Assembly: GCA_014904985.1 (NCBI GenBank)
Contig: MU129407.1
Location: 1 to 17,731, forward strand
Origin: Hydnum rufescens UP504
Taxonomy: Eukaryota; Basidiomycota; Agaricomycetes; Cantharellales; Hydnaceae
Length of the DNA: 17,731 nt
Direction of reading: 5' to 3'
In this document: one piece after another, positions 9,354-17,731 of the stretch
Position numbering within the stretch: position 1 is the first letter of the stretch
Layout: the number at the start of each line of letters is the position of its first letter
The notes under the pieces: model-generated
Databases searched by the model: none
What the model was told of the DNA's origin: nothing
What the model saw: the letters and a program-made list of their open reading frames with translations, nothing else
Made by a program: the position numbers and the translations under genes

Positions 9354-11019
9354 CTACGCGCCCTCTCCATCCAATTCTACCACTACCCTCCAAATCCGAA
9401 CCATTGCCTCTCGCATATCGATATGGCCGTGTTCTCGGATCAGTTTTAGCATATACTGCTGCAGTTCGGAGTGTGTAGCAGTGGCCAATCCAGTCATGAA
9501 TTTGGAATCGGACACGGGATGGAGCCGTGAAGGGATCTGGGTAGATTTTATAAAAATGATCGTGGTTCATCCTAGGTTTGGAGAACTTACCATAGTATTT
9601 GTCACACCGATGTGAAGGTGGGTGTCTGGGAGAGTGTCGACCACGGAATCGGCTAACTCATCGTTCACCAACTTCATCAGTTCGTGTATAGTGACTCGTG
9701 CATTGTCCCGCATTTCATTGCCCATGGTTTCCCATCCTTTGCCCCACTCTCTCATCAAGCCGTTCCATAGCGTCGCCCACTTTCCCACCAGCTCGCCTTT
9801 CATCGCCTTTTTTAATGTGTCTTGAACGCTATCCCGCATTGAGTTCCATACTTCGGCCCACTTCTTGTCATCTTTTACGGCACCATCGGCGCCACCGGCC
9901 GCGAAAAGTGGGGTGCCTTGCATAATGGCATTAAACCCTTCGACACATGCAGCACCCCAATGCCCCTGTCGGCCATCAAGGAAGTCTCGATGGGCAAAGG
10001 TCGCTGCTAGAGACTGGAAGGAATCCGCATCCTCCCTCCTGAGTCTGGTGCTTGACAATGTTTTCGCCAGGGCATCGAGTATGGTAGCCATTAAATTAGG
10101 TTGAGAAGCGTCTCGCATAGCATCCCCGACGTCGTCTGTCCAGAGAATGGTTCGGAGCGTGGAGACTCGGAAATCCTCCAATGTAGAATGGAGAGTTATC
10201 TCGAAGGCTGAGAGTAGTGACGATCGCAATTTGGATCGCAGGGACTTGAATATCGGCTTCCACGAAGTTCGAATCATCTTTCGCAAAACAAGGCGTATGA
10301 GCCATTGTGGCATCGCCCAGGCTAAGCGGCACGCCGCGACACCGCACGCGACAGCTCTCGCTTCAATTTAGAGCGGATCTCCATGAACATGGTTACTCCT
10401 CCGTGCACTATCATCTTGATTAGGGCGTTCGCGAACCTCTCCGATACTGCGTCAGCCAAGGTTTGAGAGAGCATTTTCCATGGCGAATCGGATGGCGCGT
10501 ATCCCATGGCGCGGCGTGTCGCGCAGTCACAACGATGATCGTGCAAGCTAAGAAGTCGCTATTGAAGCGCTGAAGCGTGTGACGTTTTGCTTTGTTGTCT
10601 CTATGAATGCCAAAGCAGATTTTAATGATATCCGAAAGATCCACATCACTGTCCTGACAATGCAATTCAGCCAGGCAGTACGAGGTTTTGTCCAGGTCAG
10701 ACAATGAATCAACGTTCGCAATAGTGTCCTTCGGTTCGGTCACGGCGTGCACTGAGTTGGCTTCATCACCCCTCCGGTCCAAACGCAGTATGCAGTCGTC
10801 GGAAACGATGAGAACCACATACTGGTGTTCGAGTGGTTTTGATGTCTCCCTTCGAAGCTGAATCGTCTTGATCTTGGTGGGACGAGGGCCGTGCCAATTC
10901 ATTATCCCATTGCTTTGCCAGTCCGATCCAAACCGGATGGGAAGGGGATCCACGGATCTGTGTGCCCCGGAGGAGGTTATAACTGTGTTAGGGGATGGAC
11001 TTACGGCCGCCAAAGACAT
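9354..11019 (-). pseudogene. Copy D: full-length but frameshifted family member, candidate Cys replaced by Ser
   Basis: The start MSLAAVSPSPNTV at 11019 aligns with gene A. EHQYVVLIVSDDCILRLDRR keeps the conserved His, but the later motif reads HTLQRFNSDFLACT, with Ser where gene A has Cys161 (AGC versus TGT). A one-base deletion near 10490 and another near 10337 (CGG for CGGG) split exon 1 into three frames: 11019 to about 10490, about 10490 to 10337, and 10337 to 9591. The last contains MPQWLIRLVLRKMIRTSW, WNSMRDSV and LWNGLMREWGKGWE. The 54-nt intron at 9590-9537 is preserved, and exon 2 (9536-9354) reads THSELQQYMLKLIREHGH, then lacks about 36-44 bp present in A and C. An in-frame upstream extension to 11151 is not conserved. 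Its 5' end faces the NLR-like gene across about 1.06 kb. Confidence 0.85.
9537..9590 (-). other. Predicted 54-nt intron of copy D
   Basis: It starts GTAAGTTCTCC and ends ATCTACCCAG on the minus strand, between codons. Length, phase and position equal the intron of gene A, which supports both splice calls. Confidence 0.8.
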
Positions 11020-11365
11020 TAGCTGGTAAGGAGGGGCAGTGTTTGGTGTCCAGATTGCTGAGAGTGCACGAATTCCACGAGACAGAGATCCCAGTCCGAA
11101 CCGCTGCCGATCACGAAGTGCATTTCCAAATGTCACCAAGAAGCGCTCCAAAAAAGACCCTAGGCTTCAAATAGTCCTCCAAATGACTCGGGTATAATGG
11201 GATCCCCTGGCATACATATGTATTTCCAAGCCTCGAGATGTTGACAGTTCGACGATTTGAGCATGGACCCCACGTGTTCGACATCACAAGTATCAGAAAA
11301 AAGCCATCAGGAAACAATCGTACGGACTGTCGGATCGTCGTGAAGAGCGAAGCCGATCCTTGTTG
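11020..11365 (-). promoter_or_regulatory. Conserved 5' flank of copy D
   Basis: Counterpart of 3082-3436 and 3960-4295, with the shared GAGAGTGC, TTTCCAAATGTCA, CCAAATGACT, TTTCCAAGCCTCGA and GGAAACAATC-type landmarks. It lies between copy D and the divergent NLR-like gene, so it forms one half of their shared upstream region. A long minus-strand open frame (11111-11824) crosses it but is not preserved in the other copies. Confidence 0.5.
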
Positions 11366-12077
11366 CGTATTGGGTTGAGGGCTGTGTTGCTTAGACTGGG
11401 TCTGAAAAGGGTGCTGGAGTGCCAAATCTGTGATTCTGAGTCCAAAACGGGCCTTTTTGGATTCAAAAAACTTCATTAAGAACCAGAGTAGAGCATTGAA
11501 AGAAGTCTGATTTACCAGGCCCACGTGATCTAAATGAATATTGCGCAAAGTCTCCAAAACGGGCCTTTTGAAAACAGGGGAGATCGGACCTTCCCCAAAT
11601 ATACATATATATTTCTGAGCTTTTTTGGATTGGACCCTAGGAGCTCTTCGGGGTCCTATCTGAAAATTGAAAGACATTTTCGGATCGGTCTGACTTTGTG
11701 GCCAGTGAACCGCATGCATACTGTATGCACAACTGGTGTGACGAAATCCCCTGCTGAAACTGTTTCTTATGTAAACATAAGAGTCGGGGGTCTCTAAAGA
11801 CCTGTAGATCGTGTGCGCGGGCAACTCAGCAGAGGCTTCATCTCCTTATGGGTTTCCTGAAAAGGCTGCTGTAATCCTTACGTGTATACAACCTGATTTT
11901 GGCAGTAGAATTCAAGATCAATTTTTGTCACATTGGAAACTCACCTCGCACGGCCTTGCAGGTGTCAACCTGGCCAGGGGTCCTACAACTCCCAAGGAGA
12001 ACTCCGATTGAACGATACCCCTCGTTCTCTCCAACCTTTGGCTTAGCCAATCTTGCCAGAGGCATCCCACCCTGTTG
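11366..12077. other. Intergenic stretch between copy D and the NLR-like gene
   Basis: No convincing gene. It holds a direct repeat TCCAAAACGGGCCTTTT at 11441-11457 and 11553-11569, an inverted repeat TCTTATGT-AA-ACATAAGA at 11765-11782, and a GCATAC-centred palindrome near 11717-11733. From about 12012 to 12077 the NLR-like frame is open upstream of its first ATG, so the 5' end of that gene could lie a little further left. Confidence 0.5.
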
Positions 12078-15000
12078 ATGACGATGCAAAATCTTAGCTC
12101 TATCGGTACGTTCCCTTGCAATCCCTCTTCCCAGTGCTCATACTCATCCATGCTATTCCTCAGTTACTGGTTCTGGGGGTAAAGCCCGAGATGGGGGTAT
12201 AGGTGGTCGTGGAGGGGATGTCCACGTTTATTACGGTAATAGTCCTCCCCCCTCAACTATCTGGATCCATCTATAATCAATGCTCCTCCAGCCAAGGACT
12301 CCCCTTTAATGGATCTTCCTCGTGCTCCATATGCGGCCCACAACTCCGGCCGTGAGAATGCCCCATCGCCTTGTCTTGAGGGCACTTGCGTTGCTCTATT
12401 GAAGGATATTCAGTCATGGTTGGAGAGCGCGAATGGGGAAAGACCGCCCGTGTACTGGCTTCCCGGGCTCGCTGGCATTGGTAAATCGACGATCGCGAAA
12501 ACCACGGCGGAGTGGGCGGAGAAGGAAGGGATGCTAGGTGCCTCTTTCTTCTTTTCTCGGAGTGACGTCCCTTTACGGGATCCGGGGCTCGTACTACCGA
12601 CACTCGCTTTCCAACTCGCCCATTCACACAGTATATTCAAGGAGGCATTCAAAGAGCTCGTCGTGAAAGCCCTAAGACGAGATCCGACGCTCGGGGAAAA
12701 AGACTTATTGTCTCAGCTTAAAGAATTGATCTTGAACCCTCTTCTCAATATCGATCCCCCTCCGCACCCAGTACTTATCATCCTTGATGCCCTCGATGAG
12801 TGCGAGGAAACGGGTGCTGCAAAGATTCTGTCACTGATACTTAAACACCTCACCGAAATACCTTTCCTACGGATCTTCATCACAAGTCGCCCGCAACCTC
12901 GCCTGTCCTCAGTGTTCGACGAGGTCCCAAACCCGACGAAGACATTTCGTCGTGATATCGAGGAATCGGTCATTCAACAAGATATTCACCTTTACATCTC
13001 CACCGAATTGGACAAAATTTCGCAGAAATTTAATCGTACGGTGCCGGCGAATTGGCCGACGGATGCCGAGAGGGACTTGCTCATAGAGAAGTGCGAGAGC
13101 TTATTCGTTTACGCAGCTACGGCGATTCGCTTCATCGGGCGTGAGCGTCCCGAGGATCCTCGCAAACATCTGAGGCTTATACTTGACACCAAGTCCCTCC
13201 AAAAGACCCGTATGCGGCCCTATTCCCACCTGGACGATCTCTACATGCAGGTCCTCCGCAACTCCCTTCCCCCAGATCACGATGGAGAAATTGAAATTCA
13301 GGCAACGTTTCAAATCATCGTCGGGAGCATCGTGGTGTTGCGCGAGCCACTCCCGCTAGATTCGCTCGCTAACTTTGTTGGGTACGAAAGACACACCATC
13401 GAAGCCGGCTTAAGTCAGCTTCACTCAGTCATCATCCCCCCGTCCGATGTTCAGGCGCCTCGTATTTACCACCCTTCCTTTTTCGAATTTATTACCGATC
13501 CCTCTCGATGTTCCATGGGAGGGTTCGTGATTGTTTCCAGGGCACAGGAACCGCGACATGCCATCCGATGCTTCCAACTCATGGAGACACATTTAAAGCG
13601 AGATGTAGCTGGGATCTCGGATCCGTCACTACTGAATGGGGAGGTCGATGGATTTTCGGAGAAAGTGAGAAAGGCACTGTTGCCAGAGGTTCAGTATGCG
13701 TGCCGCTACTGGGCGTCGCACCTATTGCGTGTGGATGTCGGGGATAGGAAGTTGATGGAGGCACTGAAGGGGTTCTCAATGCGGTCAATTTTATGGTGGT
13801 TTGAGGCAATGAGCCTCCTTGGGAGTGTTTCGGGTGCGGTGAGGTCGATTGAAGAGGTACATGACTGGGCGGTATGTGTATTTCCTTTTGACCCTTGATC
13901 CAGTTACTGAATGGGAATGATTCTGATGACAGGAACGTTCGAAATGTGAGGCGAGTGTCATAAGAATCCTGTCCGATTCCCGACGATTCATTCTCGCCCA
14001 TGGGGAAGTGATAAGAGGGAGTGCACTACATGTGTATCATTCTGCATTGCCATTCACACCACACGACACTCTGCTGTACAAGACATATTGTGAAGAAGGA
14101 AAGGGTTCTATTAGAGTGCTCCAAGGCCTAGAGCCTCAATGGCCCCAGGGCTTGAGTACTTTACATGGCCATTCTGATTCAGTTCGGATGGTTGCATTTT
14201 CCCCTGATGGATCACGCCTGGCTTCAGGCTCCTATGATCACACTGTACACTTGTGGGATGGCATGTCCGGTGCTTCCATTGCAGAACTGAAGGGCCATTC
14301 TGATTCAGTCTTGACTGTTGCATTTTCCCCTGATGGATCGCGCCTGGCCTCAGGCTCCTATGATCATACTGTACACTTGTGGGATGGCATTTCTGGTGTG
14401 TCCATTGTGGAACTGAGAGGCCACTCTGATTCAGTTCGGATGGTTGCCTTTTCACATGATGGATTGCGCCTGGCCTCAGGCTCTGATGACCATACTGTAC
14501 GATTGTGGGATGGCATTTCTGGTGCATTCATCACAGAACTGAAAGACCATTCTGGTCCAGTTTGGACAATTGCATTTTCATATGATGGATCACACCTGGC
14601 CTCAGGCTCTGATGATTGTACCATGTGCTTGTGGGATGGCATATCTGGTGCATTCATCAAAAAATTAGAGGCCATTCTAATTTAGTTCGGACAGTTGCAT
14701 TTTCATCTGATGGATTGCACTTGGCCTCAGGCTCCTCTGACCGGACTGTTCGATTATGGGATGGCAAATCTGGTGCACCCATTGCAATACTGAGAGGCCA
14801 TTCTCATTCCGTTATGACTGTTGCATTTTCACCTGATGGATCACACCTGGCTCAGGCTCCTATGGCAGTTCTGGTGTAGTGTGCTTGTGGGATACCAAAT
14901 CTGGTGCATCCATCACAAAAATGAAGGGCCATTCCGATTCAGTTTGGAAAGTTGCATTTTCACCTGATGGATTGCACCTGGCCTCAGGCTCTGATGATGG

Positions 15001-15775
15001 TACTGTACACTTGTGGGATGGCAAATCTGGTACACCCATTGCAAAACTGAAAGGCCATTCTGCTTCAGTTCGGATGGTTGCATTTTCACCTGATGGGATC
15101 ACGCCTGGCCTCAGGCTCTGATGATCATACTGTACGAGTGTGGGATGCCATATCCCCTCCATCCATCACAAAAGTGAAAGGCCATTCTCATTCAGTTTTG
15201 ACTGCTGCATTTTCACCTAATGGATCATTCTTGGCCTGTGGCTCTGATGATTGTACTGTGCACTTGTGGGATGCATATCCTGTGTGCTCATTAAAAAATT
15301 AGAGGGTCATTCTGGTCAGGTTTATAAGGTCAAATTTTCCATTGATGGCCATACTCTGATATCACGTGCATTGGGGGAGACCTTTACTTGGGATTTGACC
15401 TCCCGACCTCCCCGTCGCCTCTCTGGGTCCCATCCAGCAATTTCTGGGCTCCCCGTGGGTTCAACACTGCCTATTTGGTCTCTTCATGACCAGTGGGTAC
15501 AAGTGGAGTGGCAAGGAGATAGTCAAGTCCAACGTATCTGTTACATTCCTCCACACTATGCACGCAACACTTTCTTTGTTGCATCAAGCCAACAAACCCA
15601 CCCTCGGATTGCCATTGGATGTGAGGATGGTAGTTTGATAATTCTTGCTGTTCCGCATAACCCATCTAATCGGGATTTAAGTGACCATGAGTCACTTCTC
15701 ACCCACCATACCCGCCTTAGGCACAGCGTGGCCAGGGTTTACGTCGAGCCATCCGTTCTCTTCTCCAGCTGGTGA
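12078..15775 (+). CDS. NACHT-WD40 NLR-like protein (with apparent frameshifts)
   Basis: Fungal NLR-like STAND NTPases sense ligands with a repeat domain and oligomerise through the NTPase in cell recognition and heterokaryon incompatibility. Three exons fit: 12078-12105, 12164-13871 and 13933-15775, with 58- and 61-nt introns (GTACGT...CTCAG; GTATGT...GACAG). The N-terminus is short and Gly-rich (GSGGKARDGGIGGRGGDVHV). NACHT follows, numbered from the ATG at 12309: Walker A GLAGIGKST (53-61), Walker B VLIILDALDE (155-164), ITSRPQP (191-197). A linker ending LHVYHSALPF leads to about ten WD40 repeats and a C-terminal domain ending FSSW. The frame breaks at five places by one base: 12247-12252, 14668-14671, 14849-14851, 15095-15097 and 15271-15274. 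No HeLo, HET or Goodbye-type domain is visible. It is either a recent pseudogene or an intact gene with assembly errors. Confidence 0.88.
12106..12163 (+). other. Predicted 58-nt intron 1 of the NLR-like gene
   Basis: Donor GTACGT follows codons for MTMQNLSSI plus one base; acceptor ATTCCTCAG joins TTACTGG to give a Val codon and the Gly-rich segment. A CTCAT-type branch-point candidate lies in its second half. Support is indirect: splicing is what brings an ATG in front of the Gly-rich frame. Confidence 0.6.
13872..13932 (+). other. Predicted 61-nt intron 2 of the NLR-like gene
   Basis: Donor GTATGT after the Ala codon ending EEVHDWA, acceptor GATGACAG before codons for ERSKCEASV. It separates whole codons. 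Unspliced reading stops eight codons on (CVFPFDP), while splicing leads straight into the linker normally found between NACHT and WD40 domains. Confidence 0.9.
14167..15425 (+). repeat. Ten WD40 repeats, 126-bp period, highly homogeneous
   Basis: Repeats begin at GH dipeptides near 14167, 14293, 14419, 14545, 14671, 14796, 14927, about 15053, about 15180 and about 15306. The consensus is GHSxSVxxVAFSPDGSxLASGSDDxTVxLWDGxSGAxIxxL, mostly 42 residues; repeat six has two extra residues (SYGSSGVV in place of the usual SDDxTV stretch). Repeats 1-9 differ mainly at a few positions after GHS (DSVRM, DSVLT, GPVWT, NLVRT) and before LWD, the places where WD40 propellers contact ligands. The tenth is degenerate (GHTLISRALGETFTWDL) and closes the array. 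Four of the five frame breaks are here. Such internally conserved repeats are known in fungal NLRs and reshuffle by unequal exchange. Confidence 0.92.
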
Positions 15776-16044
15776 ATTAATCCATCTCTTGTACATCATT
15801 GTAAATTTACTGTGTCATGGGGTTTTTCGCTAGTTCAAATATATCACTCTTGAGGCCAAAAACATGACAATGGAGGAGTGCGAACAGAGTGAGAGTTATA
15901 CCCCGTGAGATGAAATGGCCTGATCCGGGCTTGCTTCCCGTGGCCCAAGATCGTGACAGCTTGTCTACATCAAGCTCGTCAAATAGATGAAGAAAATGCA
16001 CAGATGCTGATTGGGCCCAAAGGGTAGTGGGGGGGGGGGGGAGA
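15776..16044. other. Short spacer with a 13-base G run
   Basis: No gene seen. A run of 13 G lies at 16029-16041 immediately beside the left edge of the duplicated coiled-coil pseudogene. Open frames entering from the right on the minus strand have no recognised motif. Confidence 0.5.
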
Positions 16045-17731
16045 AATGGACTTTCGCGGCCCCTCTTTGAAATTATATTTCCGTTGCCATGGGTTCTTAA
16101 CCTGGGTCCTTCACACTGGTCTCGAAGTGGTCCATCCGCTTCCATCGGAAATCGACCCATTTTTCGGATTGCTCCATAAGAAAAAGAAATGTTCAAAGCA
16201 AGCAAGCATGGCAGATGCACCCCTTCAAGCTACATACACAAGCTTATCGGTAAACCTCATTTGCGATTCTTTTACTTGATGATCAAAATCCTGCTGGATT
16301 TGACTAAGAGCCTTGAGACGGTTGATGAGATTGTCGTGGAATACACCAAAATCCGTGAAAGGCTTTGTTTCAGCTGCTCCCCCTTTTTTCTATCATCAAC
16401 AATAGGACCAAAAGATATCCCCTGTAAATGCGTAGCGCACTGACCAGAGTCTTGTCAACACCAAGGATCTTATTATGTACTGGTAGATAGTCAGAGGCAA
16501 TGTGTTGCGCTCAGTGATTTGATCGCGATCATGGTTCTCTGTGGCCAAAATGGAGCTGTTCAGTTAGTGTTCCAATTCAGTGACACAGGCTCGTGGAGTT
16601 GCGAGATTAATCTCAGCCTCCTTGACATTCTAAAAAAAAATTGATGAGACCAAAGCTGTGCCCCAGTGTAGGTAGCTAGACACACCCGTGAAGTATATCA
16701 AATTTGTCACTGAAGTTCGGCCGAGCCTGGGTCTGCGAGTGGACAGGTCTCAGTCCTCGTCATGCTAGGGGGGGGGTATCATCAATCCAGGTGTGCTGTA
16801 TACGTTCCAGTTATGGAAAGCCGGTTTACCAACTTGTCCAAAAGCGTCTTCCTCTCTTGACGAATGGTTCTTGGTCCTTCACGTCGTTTCGTGCACGGTT
16901 TAGTTTATCCTCACGACAAGCGATGTCCTTCTTGAGTCTTTCAAGCTTCAATTCAAGGATACGCGTCAACGTCTTCTCGTCCAACTCCTTGTTATGGAGA
17001 CTACGCTCCACATCGCTGAGTTCGCAACGAAGCTATTTGATCTTGTCCTTGGCAACCAAGAGTTTCTCTTCAAAATCGTGATATCTTCCAGTCAGTGCTT
17101 GTAACGAACGAAGCCATAGCATATACTGACCGTTGTTGTAGAACGTCAAGGAAAGCGGGTTTGCCCTCCAAACAGAACCGATCCGGTTAACCCGGCGTTT
17201 TGGGGCGACTCCGAAATGCTATTCGAAAGTCAGAACACACTACGCTGGTTAAAGGATCGCCCGGGTTTACAGGATTCACGCAAATTGAGCGGCAGACTGA
17301 TTCACAATTAGCATTGTGTGTTTCTTCAAACTGGATTCGTGCTTACAGATTGGCTGACGCTACCCGTGATACTAACGCCACCGTATATGTCGGCCTCCGT
17401 GAACAACTAGAAGGATGGTGAGCGGTGTATTAGCATTTCTCATTCAGCCTTCCTGCGTGCAAGGTGCTCACTATCGTGAGCCCATGTATGTCACCTCGTC
17501 CATTCGTGGACTAAGATCGTCCGCTCAGCAGTGCTCCCGCGCTTGAGTCTGAGCCTCATTACAGCGATTTCGCAACTGATTGATCTCGGCTTTGGCTTGG
17601 GCGAGTTTCTGTCAAATTGGAGACGGGCTAGAACATGTGCGTAGGCAGTGGGAATATAAATAGACTAACGTCCTTGAGGCTATCAGACAATTCCTTGTGC
17701 AGTTGAGCACGGTCAACCACCTCCCCAAGTT
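16045..17731 (-). pseudogene. E2: partial second copy of the coiled-coil pseudogene
   Basis: This stretch matches 5717 to about 7090 of E1 on the same strand and runs off the window. Clear matches include the GAGACCxGTGTGAAG region (about 16110-16135), the codons for FHDNLINRLKALSQIQQDF (about 16285-16345), the TDKLVYV end (about 16235-16255), and HNKELDEKT followed by LERLKKDIACREDKLNRARNDVKDQE (about 16860-17000). E2 preserves HNKELDEKT, which is scrambled in E1, while E1 preserves other parts better, so the two decayed separately. Both have shifts and stops; neither encodes the full protein. The N-terminal part with the Cnn_1N-like motif would lie beyond the right edge. An insertion interrupts it at about 17103-17432. 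Confidence 0.8.
17103..17432 (+). mobile_element. Insertion of unknown origin in E2
   Basis: This segment is absent from the matching place in E1 (about 6797-6820). Both flanks resemble the same stretch of E1: the left ends GTCAGTGCTTGT and the right begins GCATTTCTCATTCAGCC, against GCATTTCTTGTTCAGCTCTTGT in E1, which suggests a diverged short duplication at the insertion point. The inserted DNA has protein-like plus-strand frames: one gives NPAFWGDSEMLFESQNTLRW, and after a one-base shift in CCCGGG comes FTGFTQIERQTD and ending REQLEGW with a TGA at about 17419-17421. I do not recognise the protein. No terminal inverted repeats or polyA tail are evident, so it may be a captured gene fragment instead of a transposon. 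Confidence 0.45.

Noticed and set aside
8975..9478. A 167-residue plus-strand open frame in the flank of copy D.
   Set aside because: It crosses the 3' flank and exon 2 of copy D antisense, and equivalent frames in A and C are interrupted.
11111..11824. A 237-residue open frame on the minus strand upstream of copy D.
   Set aside because: It overlaps the conserved 5' flank, the frame is not kept in copies A or B, and it has no recognisable motif.
13508..14001. Open frames on both strands overlapping the end of the NACHT exon and the linker.
   Set aside because: They are shadows of the NLR-like frame; the 61-nt intron at 13872-13932 explains the apparent end of the 529-residue frame.
16029..16041. 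The 13-base G run as a G-quadruplex or regulatory element.
   Set aside because: A lone homopolymer with no further G tracts nearby is weak evidence and its length is likely to be inexact in the assembly.

Overview
The window looks like nuclear DNA of a filamentous basidiomycete (Agaricomycetes-type). Its introns are short (50-61 nt) with GTAAGT/GTATGT donors, one gene encodes a NACHT NTPase followed by near-identical WD40 repeats, and there are decayed copies of a coiled-coil gene with a Cnn_1N-like motif. The region is duplicated, rearranged and full of broken copies, as in an accessory or fast-evolving part of a fungal genome. No tRNA, rRNA, CRISPR array or prokaryotic operon is visible.

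Layout. 1-219: 41-bp minisatellite cut by the window edge. 808-3436: block A, with the one nearly intact member (minus strand, two exons, 533 aa) of an unrecognised gene family, between a repeated 3' flank and a repeated 5' flank. 3708-4295: copy B, which keeps the two ends of the block but lacks its middle. 4412-4775 (+) and 4776-5545 (-): copy C, split by an inversion. 5717-8684 (-): pseudogene of a long coiled-coil protein with a degraded Cnn_1N-like motif (E1). 8880-11365: block D, a second full-length family copy (-) with two frameshifts. 12078-15775 (+): NACHT-WD40 NLR-like gene with five apparent one-base frameshifts. 16045-17731 (-): second, partial copy of the coiled-coil pseudogene (E2), with a roughly 330-bp insertion.

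The unrecognised family is the most interesting part. Its N-terminal third has a conserved His (KHQYVVLI) and, about 90 residues later, a YTLQRFNCYFF segment. This order resembles circularly permuted NlpC/P60-LRAT-type papain-like enzymes. A tryptophan-rich, probably all-helical region of about 300 residues follows. Copy D has Ser in place of the candidate Cys and lies head-to-head with the NLR-like gene, a layout reminiscent of fungal effector/NLR pairs. The enzyme assignment and the functional link are inferences from reading the sequence; no database search was run.

The blocks suggest an ancestral unit (family gene plus coiled-coil gene, both minus) that was duplicated, with the NLR-like gene now between D and E2. 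Many disabling lesions are one-base indels, several next to short homopolymers, so assembly error should be excluded before the NLR-like gene and gene A are called dead.
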